Source of the DNA: Verrucomicrobiales bacterium
GTDB lineage: Bacteria > Verrucomicrobiota > Verrucomicrobiia > Limisphaerales > Palsa-1400
Direction: 5' to 3'
NCBI GenBank assembly: GCA_028293405.1
Contig: JAQGOW010000499.1
Location: 1 to 5,806, forward strand
DNA: 5,806 nucleotides
The notes beneath the pieces are model-generated. The model searched no databases. It was given only the letters and a program-made list of their open reading frames with translations, and was not told the origin of the DNA. Within the stretch, counting starts at the first letter, position 1; each line of letters starts with the position of its first letter. Both the position numbers and the translations under genes were made by a program. Below, piece by piece: positions 1 to 5,489 of this stretch.

Positions 1-1
1 C

Positions 2-820
2 AGCTCCGCCAACAAAAGCGTCCGACTCACGCTCCTCGCTGCCTACTTGCTCAACCAGGATTACAAAAAAGCCAGCCACCTTTACCCGGTAATCTTTGTC
101 ACCGCCGCAATTCTTCTAGCCATTCTCTACATCGCCGGCTCCGCAATCCTCTTGTACAAAAGTTTCCGACGCTCGACCGCCGAACATCCACACCTCGCCT
201 TCGCCATCGGCTGGCTCGTGTTGTATTTCGAAAGCCAGGTTGCGCTCATGTTCTTCGCCGGTTTGTTTACTTCAGCCAACCTGATCGCGGGCCTCCTCCT
301 AGCACCCGTCCCGCTATTGATCGCCGCCGCTGCTGCCTTTCCCAAACAACCCTGGGGCCAGTCATTCAACCCCACGGCCATCTCATGGAAAAAAATCGGT
401 GTCGCGTTCGGTGCGTGGCTCCTGATGGGATTAGTCGCTGGCGGTTACTCCGCGATTGTCACCGCGTTTACCCATTCCAAACCCGAAGCGCGCAACATTC
501 AATTCGTCCTCGACCTCGTCCGCGAACACCCCGCTTTGGCCGCCATTGCCGTCACCATCATTGCGCCTTTGACCGAAGAAACCCTATTTCGCGGCCTGCT
601 CTACGGCGCCTTGAGCAAATGGCTCAAACCTTTGCCCACAATCCTCATCGTCGCCGTCGTCTTCGGCGCAGTCCACATGGACCTGATATTTTTCTTCCCG
701 TTGTTTTTGATCGGAGTGCTCCTGGGCTGGGCCCGCTACACCTCGAAATCGATCTGGTTCCCGGTCGCAATCCACATGCTCCAAAACACCATCGCCTTCA
801 CCGCCCTCACGATGCAATAA
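2..820 (+). CDS. CPBP family intramembrane metalloprotease (5' end outside window)
   Basis: This is a multi-pass membrane protein of the CPBP family (CaaX protease and bacteriocin-processing, Abi-like). Such proteins are predicted to be metal-dependent proteases acting inside the membrane; the substrate here is unknown. All three family motifs are visible: EETLFR (EExxxR) at 575-592, FGAVH (FxxxH) at 662-676 and HMLQN (HxxxN) at 773-787, so the catalytic core looks intact. Hydrophobic stretches fit about six to eight membrane helices, with the motifs in the C-terminal half as usual. The frame is open from base 2. A TTG at 47 could be read as a start, but it lies inside continuous coding sequence with a plausible upstream segment ([18 protein letters not shown]) and no ribosome site, so I think the true start is upstream of the window. 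arsC begins 5 bases after the stop, suggesting one transcript. The family call is firm; the role is not known. Confidence 0.88.
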   Translation, partial: SSANKSVRLTLLAAYLLNQDYKKASHLYPVIFVTAAILLAILYIAGSAILLYKSFRRSTAEHPHLAFAIGWLVLYFESQVALMFFAGLFTSANLIAGLLLAPVPLLIAAAAAFPKQPWGQSFNPTAISWKKIGVAFGAWLLMGLVAGGYSAIVTAFTHSKPEARNIQFVLDLVREHPALAAIAVTIIAPLTEETLFRGLLYGALSKWLKPLPTILIVAVVFGAVHMDLIFFFPLFLIGVLLGWARYTSKSIWFPVAIHMLQNTIAFTALTMQ

Positions 821-825
821 ATGTT

Positions 826-1278
826 ATGACGAAACCGACCGTTCTAATTCTGTGCACCGGCAATTCCTGCCGCAGTCATCTTGCCGAAGGGATTCTACGC
901 GCCGTCGCCGGAAATATTTTGGACGTCCAAAGCGCTGGCTCCAAACCCGCCGGATACGTTCACCCGTTCGCCGTTAAAGTCATGGCGGAGATCGGCATCG
1001 ATATTTCCGGACATCGTTCCAAACACGTTAACGATTTTTTAAACAAATCAGTTGAGACAATCATCACCGTGTGCGGCAATGCCGACCAAGCCTGTCCGGT
1101 GTTTCCCGGTCAGGTGAACCGTCATCACTGGGGTTTTTACGATCCCATCAAAGCAGAAGGCACCGACGAAGAAAGGATGGACGTCTTCCGCCGCGTCCGC
1201 GACGAGATACGCCGAGTGTTCGAAGCTTACGGTGCCGGTCGTATCGACCAGCACAAACAATCCACCACGAATTTTTAG
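826..1278 (+). CDS. arsC: Arsenate reductase, thioredoxin-coupled type (low-molecular-weight phosphatase fold)
   Basis: This 150-residue cytoplasmic enzyme is predicted to reduce arsenate to arsenite using thioredoxin. It has the low-molecular-weight tyrosine phosphatase fold. The P-loop is CTGNSCRS, with nucleophile Cys10 and Arg16. The extra redox cysteines of the Staphylococcus pI258-type enzyme are present as Cys83 and Cys90 ([14 protein letters not shown]), equivalent to Cys82 and Cys89 there. The general acid is Asp106 in [10 protein letters not shown]. This Cys triad separates it from plain tyrosine phosphatases, which lack the 83/90 pair. The ATG at 826 puts the P-loop at the normal place. 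No Shine-Dalgarno is visible, so translation may depend on termination of the protease gene 5 bases upstream. The frame stays open upstream to about 385, but that stretch overlaps the protease in another frame. No arsR or arsenite pump lies within the window. The last ten or so residues ([10 protein letters not shown]) look like an unconserved tail. Confidence 0.92.
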   Translation: MTKPTVLILCTGNSCRSHLAEGILRAVAGNILDVQSAGSKPAGYVHPFAVKVMAEIGIDISGHRSKHVNDFLNKSVETIITVCGNADQACPVFPGQVNRHHWGFYDPIKAEGTDEERMDVFRRVRDEIRRVFEAYGAGRIDQHKQSTTNF

Positions 1279-1279
1279 C

Positions 1280-1304
1280 CGAATCGAAATCCCGTTTCGA
1301 TTCG
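1280..1304. terminator. Perfect 10-bp inverted repeat between convergent genes, candidate terminator
   Basis: CGAATCGAAA (1280-1289) and TTTCGATTCG (1295-1304) are exact reverse complements around a 5-base loop, TCCCG. The repeat starts one base after the arsC stop and lies 95 bases beyond the end of the minus-strand gene, so it could end or process both transcripts. The stem is only 40 percent GC and no T-run follows on either strand (TTCAATG on plus, GCTAAAAAT on minus). It is therefore not a textbook intrinsic terminator; an RNA-processing hairpin or a protein-binding dyad is possible. The rest of the gap (1305-1398) shows nothing I recognise. Confidence 0.45.
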
Positions 1305-1398
1305 TTCAATGTTGGACGTGGGCCGTTCGCATTTCCTTTCCCCGCCGTGCAGAACTTGGCGCGCGCATGCAACGACGTCGATACGTTGCCATACCCGA

Positions 1399-3762
1399 TC
1401 AAGGCCCCTTCAGTCGCTGGTGCCGCCCGGAATCCGTCAGTACAACGTCAAAAAACGTATCCACCCACCCGTTCCCGTAGTAGTGACCATCTTCATCCTT
1501 CGCGTCCCAGCGAATATCCATGATTCCATTTGTGATCGTCCCTTGAAAACTGCGTATATGTTTGCCCGACGGCGCTTTCAATTCTGCTTTGTAAGTCGCG
1601 TTCGACTCCGCGACAAACGCATACAACGGTCCGCCATTTGTTGGGTCATACGTGGTCGACACAATGTCGAAGTAACAAACGTTCGTTATCTCAAACGGAA
1701 TCATCGGCCCATGCACGACGTACCATTCATCGCGTGAAAATGAGGTGTCTTGGCGACCTTCGACAGCGAATTCCGTCATCAGAAAGTGTTTTCCCGGCGG
1801 AATAAAAATCGTGCTCCATTCAATTCTGGCCAACCCGTTGCTCCCTTCGATCACGCGATGAAATTCTGGATGTGCCGCCGGTTCAGTGTCCCACGTGCGG
1901 ACTGCCCGGCTCACCTCCGGATCAATTAACAACTGCAGCGAACCCAGATTCGTCAGCACGTCATACTGGATGGGCAGCTCAAACGTGACGACCTCGGGCT
2001 CCTGGTTGGACTTGACCTGCTTCAACGTCAACAATTCTTCAAGACTCGCGTTTGTGCGCCCAAGTGAATTTCTGATGCCGAGCAGCCCTTTCAGCGGACG
2101 TCCCGCATAAGTCGGCTCATTGGTCATTCGAATCCGCGGCCTGCCATATAACCGACTTAATTCCTCCACACGCGTTTTGTTTTCCAACGCAGCACGACGG
2201 CGCCACTCAATCCCTTTCATCAATTGTTCTTCGTTTTGTCGCGCCAGTTCTCGCTCTCGCTCGCGCATGTCTTCGGCCGTCGGCGGACGAGCCCAAACAA
2301 TGTCTTCCGGCAAGTGCTTGGGTGAATTCATCCTCTGCCGGGCCTGTCGCATACTCTGATCGGCGAGCGCTCCGCCATCATCGACTCCGTCGAGACCTAT
2401 CGAATACAACACGTAACGCGGTTGTTCCACTCGATATCGCAATGGTTTCCCATCGCAGAAATCCAACGGCTCGGTGTTCAAAAAGTCCGGCGCCAATTGC
2501 GCCAAACGAGCCGGATAATCGTGATGCCGAAGTCGAAATCGCTCCAACGCAACTGCCGTAACCAACACCCGACCGCGCGACTCCATCTCTGCCGCACGAC
2601 CAATGATAGTTTGCGGTTGACCATTCAAGGAGAACGTTCGATGCCGCACTGTCTGCATCTGCAGTCGCGACTGCACGTGCGACCGATACTTCGATTGAAA
2701 TTCCGAAAGGTTCGTTACGCCGGGCGACCGTTGCATGTCTGCCCACGTTTTGCATTCGAGCGCGCGCCGCGTGTCTTGTTGCCGTTGGTAAAAGAATTCC
2801 AACAAACCCTTCTCATCTTCGTAAGACCCGTGCTCCTGATAATCCTTTTGCTGCCGATAATATTTCACTTCATTGATCGCATCTGTCGGATGGCGCAACG
2901 CGTCCCGTATTGGAAGTTGTAAGCTGAGCGAGTTCGTCCGTTCCAATTGGCACAAGTTCGCCGCCGACGCCCCATCGAACGCCGCCATCTCGTCCAGTCC
3001 GCGAAACCAATCGACCGATTCCCACTCCTTCTGCAGTGCGAGCAAATGTTCGTCCGTCCAGCAGTTGGTTTGCAATGCCTGCCATGCGGCATCGAACGCA
3101 ATCGTCGCGCATGCGTGCCGCACCATATAAGAAATTTCCACCGGTTCAACGCGCCACCGCGTCGACAGCCTCGTCGCCGTCAAAAGGTTCGACCACGCCG
3201 CTGCGGAACGGCCCTCATGCAACTCCAACATCTCCCTCGCTGCGAATGCTTGCGTCAAACTTTTGATCTGCGCCAGGTGCGGCAACAACATGGATGTGCC
3301 CGCACGCGGCTGGAGGTCGAATGCATACGGCCCCTTTGCCAGTGATTGCGCCAGTTCATCCAATTGCGGCGTGTGTTCCGCGAAAGTTTCTTGCAAGGTT
3401 TGCCAGTCGGTTTCGGGCGAATCCTGGTCTGCGAGCGAGCGCAAGTTCCACACGACGAGCACTGTATTTGACGTGACGAGCGTGCGCAGTTTTAAGCCGG
3501 TGAACGACGCACTTGAACCCCGGTTGTTTGCTCGCCGCCAAAGAAGAGGATCCGTCGTCCTTATCGATTGCGACCGCTTGAACTCCTCTGGCGACGCTGA
3601 AAAATTGAAGTCGGATAGATCGGTTTTGAATCCCTTGGCCCGCAACTCTTCCCGTTTTTTCTCTAACGCGGCCTTTTCATCCGCCGCTCGCGACGAGGAC
3701 GAACTTAAAACTACAATGATGAAAATTGAAGTGAAAACCGGCAATATCCATCGTGTCCTCAT
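1399..3762 (-). CDS. Secreted protein of unknown function with pseudopilin-like C-terminal module and FlgD-like Ig domain
   Basis: I do not recognise a named gene. The 787-residue product starts with a signal peptide: MRTRWILP, a hydrophobic core FTSIFIIVVL, then SSSSSRAAD, with cleavage likely near residue 27. Residues 28-400 are mostly helical and give no known motif. Residues 405-464 hold ALERFRLRHHDYP, then GKPLRYR and YVLYSIGLDGVDDGG. This resembles the C-terminal part of type II secretion pseudopilins and a module common in secreted planctomycete and verrucomicrobial proteins. Residues 495-540 are rich in Arg and Glu and may form a coiled coil. Residues 720-778, with RWDAKDEDG at 751-759, resemble a FlgD-like Ig domain. 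The frame extends upstream to an ATG at 3810, but the ATG at 3762 is preferred: it is preceded by AGAGAGG four bases upstream, and the signal peptide begins exactly there. It probably acts at or outside the cell envelope. It is transcribed alone, divergent from SRAP. Confidence 0.8.
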   Translation of the reverse strand: MRTRWILPVFTSIFIIVVLSSSSSRAADEKAALEKKREELRAKGFKTDLSDFNFSASPEEFKRSQSIRTTDPLLWRRANNRGSSASFTGLKLRTLVTSNTVLVVWNLRSLADQDSPETDWQTLQETFAEHTPQLDELAQSLAKGPYAFDLQPRAGTSMLLPHLAQIKSLTQAFAAREMLELHEGRSAAAWSNLLTATRLSTRWRVEPVEISYMVRHACATIAFDAAWQALQTNCWTDEHLLALQKEWESVDWFRGLDEMAAFDGASAANLCQLERTNSLSLQLPIRDALRHPTDAINEVKYYRQQKDYQEHGSYEDEKGLLEFFYQRQQDTRRALECKTWADMQRSPGVTNLSEFQSKYRSHVQSRLQMQTVRHRTFSLNGQPQTIIGRAAEMESRGRVLVTAVALERFRLRHHDYPARLAQLAPDFLNTEPLDFCDGKPLRYRVEQPRYVLYSIGLDGVDDGGALADQSMRQARQRMNSPKHLPEDIVWARPPTAEDMRERERELARQNEEQLMKGIEWRRRAALENKTRVEELSRLYGRPRIRMTNEPTYAGRPLKGLLGIRNSLGRTNASLEELLTLKQVKSNQEPEVVTFELPIQYDVLTNLGSLQLLIDPEVSRAVRTWDTEPAAHPEFHRVIEGSNGLARIEWSTIFIPPGKHFLMTEFAVEGRQDTSFSRDEWYVVHGPMIPFEITNVCYFDIVSTTYDPTNGGPLYAFVAESNATYKAELKAPSGKHIRSFQGTITNGIMDIRWDAKDEDGHYYGNGWVDTFFDVVLTDSGRHQRLKGP

Positions 3763-3773
3763 GCAACCTCTCT
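3763..3773 (-). promoter_or_regulatory. Ribosome binding site deciding the 3762 start
   Basis: On the minus strand the sequence reads AGAGAGG (3773-3767), then TTGC, then ATG (3762). This is the clearest Shine-Dalgarno for this gene, and it supports starting at 3762 rather than at the in-frame ATG at 3810, which would place 16 charged or polar residues before the signal peptide. The site lies within two overlapping short inverted repeats, described in the findings. Confidence 0.6.
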
Positions 3774-3816
3774 TCGTTGCGAGAGTGAACCTCTGGATTT
3801 GCGATGGCAAGTCTGT

Positions 3817-3831
3817 TTCCGACGTGCGGAA
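3817..3831. promoter_or_regulatory. Short dyad in the divergent intergenic region, possible operator
   Basis: TTCCG (3817-3821) and CGGAA (3827-3831) form a perfect 5-bp dyad around ACGTG, 55 bases before the minus-strand start and 80 bases before the SRAP start. A regulator of either gene could bind here. A dyad of this size is expected by chance fairly often. I could not assign convincing -35/-10 boxes to either direction between 3763 and 3910; the rest of that gap holds a short GCGAGC repeat (3857-3870) and nothing else I recognise. Confidence 0.2.
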
Positions 3832-3910
3832 CCGCCGCGTTCTGCTACCGTATTCAGCGAGCGCGAGCGCATAAATGTTGGCCCGCTCACTTTAGCCCTT
3901 AGCCTTTGCC

Positions 3911-4561
3911 ATGTGCGGCCGATACACTTTAACTAAAAAACAACTCCGCTTCGCCTCGCGATTCTCGACCGAGGAGCTGCAGATATTTTTGAAGGAACGC
4001 TACAACATCGCACCGACCCAAACCGTTCCCCTCATCCACATTGTCGGCGGAAAACTCGTCACTGAAGAAATCCGTTGGGGCCTACAACCCGTCTGGTCAA
4101 AAGCGCCGATCATCAATGCCCAATGCGAAGGCATCCTCAACAAACCAACGTTCCGCCAAAGCGTTCTCCAACGTCGTTGCCTCATGCCTGCGGACGGCTT
4201 TTACGAATGGCAGGGCAAAACGCCGTTTCATTTCACCTTTCCCGGTCGCGAACCATTTTACTTCGGCGGTATCGTCGACACCTGGACCACACCGGACAAA
4301 TCGCCGATCCAGTGTTGCAGCATCATCACCACTGCCGCGAACGAAGTCGTCAGCCCGTTCCACAAACGCATGCCCTTCATTCTGGCACCCGCTGACTACG
4401 ACATCTGGCTCGACCCCGCCACCAAACCCGAGCAACTCGAAACCCTTTTCAAACGTCCGCACGCCGTTGCCCTACAAGCCACCGCAAGCAAACCATTAGT
4501 CCCCGACGGCGCGCCTCGCCCCCCGCACAAACCAACCCAAAGCGAATTCCTCCTCACTTAA
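3911..4561 (+). CDS. SOS response-associated peptidase family protein (SRAP, YedK/HMCES-like)
   Basis: This 216-residue protein belongs to the SRAP family, which protects abasic sites in single-stranded DNA by forming a thiazolidine crosslink through Cys2 after removal of Met1. The start is fixed by chemistry: MCGRYTL puts the catalytic cysteine at position 2. The other active-site positions fit E. coli YedK: Asn69 in INAQCEG, Glu99 in GFYEWQ and His151 in FHKRMPFIL. Asn-to-Glu spacing is 30 residues, as in YedK. NIAPTQ (32-37) and RWGLQPVW (55-62) are further family signatures. The length is close to YedK's 222 residues. One oddity is that the arginine usual in the family's INAR(x)E motif is Gln71 here, followed by Cys72. 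No Shine-Dalgarno is seen (TAGCCTTTGCC before ATG). The gene stands alone, divergent from the secreted-protein gene. Other names in use are YedK, DUF159 and HMCES. Confidence 0.95.
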   Translation: MCGRYTLTKKQLRFASRFSTEELQIFLKERYNIAPTQTVPLIHIVGGKLVTEEIRWGLQPVWSKAPIINAQCEGILNKPTFRQSVLQRRCLMPADGFYEWQGKTPFHFTFPGREPFYFGGIVDTWTTPDKSPIQCCSIITTAANEVVSPFHKRMPFILAPADYDIWLDPATKPEQLETLFKRPHAVALQATASKPLVPDGAPRPPHKPTQSEFLLT

Positions 4562-4575
4562 CCGCCTTTCGATCT

Positions 4576-4591
4576 GCGGCAAACCGCCGCG
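4576..4591 (+). terminator. Weak GC-rich hairpin after the SRAP gene, possible terminator
   Basis: GCGGC (4576-4580) can pair with GCCGC (4586-4590) around AAACC, 14 bases after the SRAP stop. The sequence that follows is pyrimidine-rich (TCCTTCGCTCCCTTCCTT) rather than a clean T-run. The stem is short and could be chance in this base composition. It may nonetheless separate the SRAP and parA transcripts. Confidence 0.25.
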
Positions 4592-4639
4592 TCCTTCGCT
4601 CCCTTCCTTGGTTCGCGCGGAATCAGTAGTGCGTCCTTG

Positions 4640-4657
4640 ATTGGTGTCCATCGGTGG
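4640..4657 (-). repeat. Possible copy of a dispersed CCACxGATGGACAC intergenic repeat
   Basis: On the minus strand this reads CCACCGATGGACACCAAT, within a longer intergenic stretch (about 4621-4665). It resembles, from memory, a short dispersed sequence of the form ACCACGGATGGACACGGAT found between genes in many environmental bacterial genomes, including Verrucomicrobia. Only one degenerate copy is visible, so repetition cannot be shown from the window alone. It lies directly before the parA start. Confidence 0.3.
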
Positions 4658-4673
4658 TTGATTTTTCGCTCGA

Positions 4674-5489
4674 TTGGCGTTTAATCCCAACGTGCCGACA
4701 AAAGTTATTTCCGTGGCCAACCAAAAAGGCGGCGTGGGCAAAACAACCACCACCGTCAACGTCTCGGCATGCCTTGCTCAAGTCGGTAAACGCGTCCTGC
4801 TCATCGACCTCGACCCCCAGGCCAACGCCACCAGCGGCGTCGGCATCGACAAGATCGAAGGCGCCAGTTCCTATCAGGCGCTCTTGGGTGCAACCACCCT
4901 TACCGAGAAAATCAAAAAGACTGCGTTTGAGCGACTCGACATCGTCCCGAGCGAAGTGGACATGTGCGGCGCTGAAATCGAAATCGCCCGCGCTGAGAAC
5001 CATCTTCAACGGATGTCCGCAGCCCTCGCGCCGATCATCGCCGCCAAAACTTACGACTACATCCTGATCGATTGCCCGCCATCGCTCGGCATCCTGACGC
5101 TTAATTCCTTTGCCGCCTCCGATTATTTGTTGATCCCGCTCCAGTGCGAATACTACGCGCTCGAAGGCATCTCGATGAGCCATCGAGTGCTGAATCAGGT
5201 GCGCGACAGCGGCATCAATCCGCGCCTGCAATTGCTCGGCGTCATCATGACGATGTTCGATTCCCGCACGCGCCTTTCTGCGCAAGTGGTGAGCGACGTT
5301 CGCGACCATTTCAAAGACACCGTTTTTGACACCGTCATTCCCCGCACCACGCGACTGGCCGAAGCCCCGAGTTTCGGAAAGCCGATTATCCACTACGATA
5401 AATACAGCGCCGGCGCAGCAGCCTACGAAGTGCTGACGCAAGAACTGTTGCAACGACTGGAGAAAAATCATGCCGCGCCCATTGCTTAA
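4674..5489 (+). CDS. parA: ParA/Soj-type chromosome partitioning ATPase
   Basis: This cytoplasmic P-loop ATPase belongs to the ParA/Soj group, which binds DNA non-specifically in the ATP form and helps segregate origin regions together with ParB. Numbered from the TTG, the deviant Walker A box is KGGVGKTT (18-25, with signature Lys18 and Lys23), followed by LIDLDPQANAT (43-53), Walker B YILIDCPP (129-136), and the Soj-type C-terminal stretches MFDSRTRLSAQVV and IPRTTRLAEAPSFGKPI. At 271 residues it is close to usual Soj length and appears complete. The start is uncertain: TTG at 4674 gives MAFNPNVPTK, and GTG at 4692 gives MPTKVISVANQKGG, nearer the family norm. Neither has a Shine-Dalgarno. 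An in-frame TGA at 4659-4661 rules out anything further upstream. No parB follows in the window; instead the last 20 bases overlap a propeller gene. A partitioning role is inferred from the family; an orphan ParA with another cargo cannot be excluded. Confidence 0.93.
   Translation: MAFNPNVPTKVISVANQKGGVGKTTTTVNVSACLAQVGKRVLLIDLDPQANATSGVGIDKIEGASSYQALLGATTLTEKIKKTAFERLDIVPSEVDMCGAEIEIARAENHLQRMSAALAPIIAAKTYDYILIDCPPSLGILTLNSFAASDYLLIPLQCEYYALEGISMSHRVLNQVRDSGINPRLQLLGVIMTMFDSRTRLSAQVVSDVRDHFKDTVFDTVIPRTTRLAEAPSFGKPIIHYDKYSAGAAAYEVLTQELLQRLEKNHAAPIA
5459..5462 (+). promoter_or_regulatory. Ribosome binding site for the propeller gene inside parA
   Basis: GGAG (5459-5462) lies seven bases before the ATG at 5470, within the final codons of parA. 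It is one of the few good Shine-Dalgarno sites in the window. It fixes the propeller start at 5470, where a signal peptide begins, and together with the 20-base overlap it suggests translation coupled to parA. Confidence 0.6.

Noticed and set aside
385..825. Upstream in-frame extension of arsC
   Set aside because: The extension overlaps the CPBP protease in another frame and reads as Arg/His/Pro-rich shadow sequence; the real product begins at ATG 826, right before the P-loop.
821..829. Two-codon reading frame ATG TTA TGA between the protease and arsC
   Set aside because: Too short to be meaningful; no ribosome site, and chance ATG-stop pairs are common.
2240..2275. CTCGCTCTCGCTCGCG short repeats
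   Set aside because: They are codons for the Arg/Glu-rich helix (MRERERELAR) of the minus-strand protein, so protein composition explains them.
3763..3810. 16-residue N-terminal extension (MPSQIQRF...) of the large secreted protein
   Set aside because: It would bury the signal peptide, and the ATG at 3762 has its own AGAGAGG site.
3263..3874. 203-codon plus-strand frame over the start of the large minus-strand gene
   Set aside because: It is antisense to the signal-peptide-bearing gene, Ser/Arg-rich without motifs, and has no ribosome site.
3763..3910. LexA box controlling the SRAP gene
   Set aside because: I looked for a match to TGTTC-N4-GAACA (recalled as the verrucomicrobial motif) and to CTGT-N8-ACAG and saw none; the TTCCG-N5-CGGAA dyad does not fit either.
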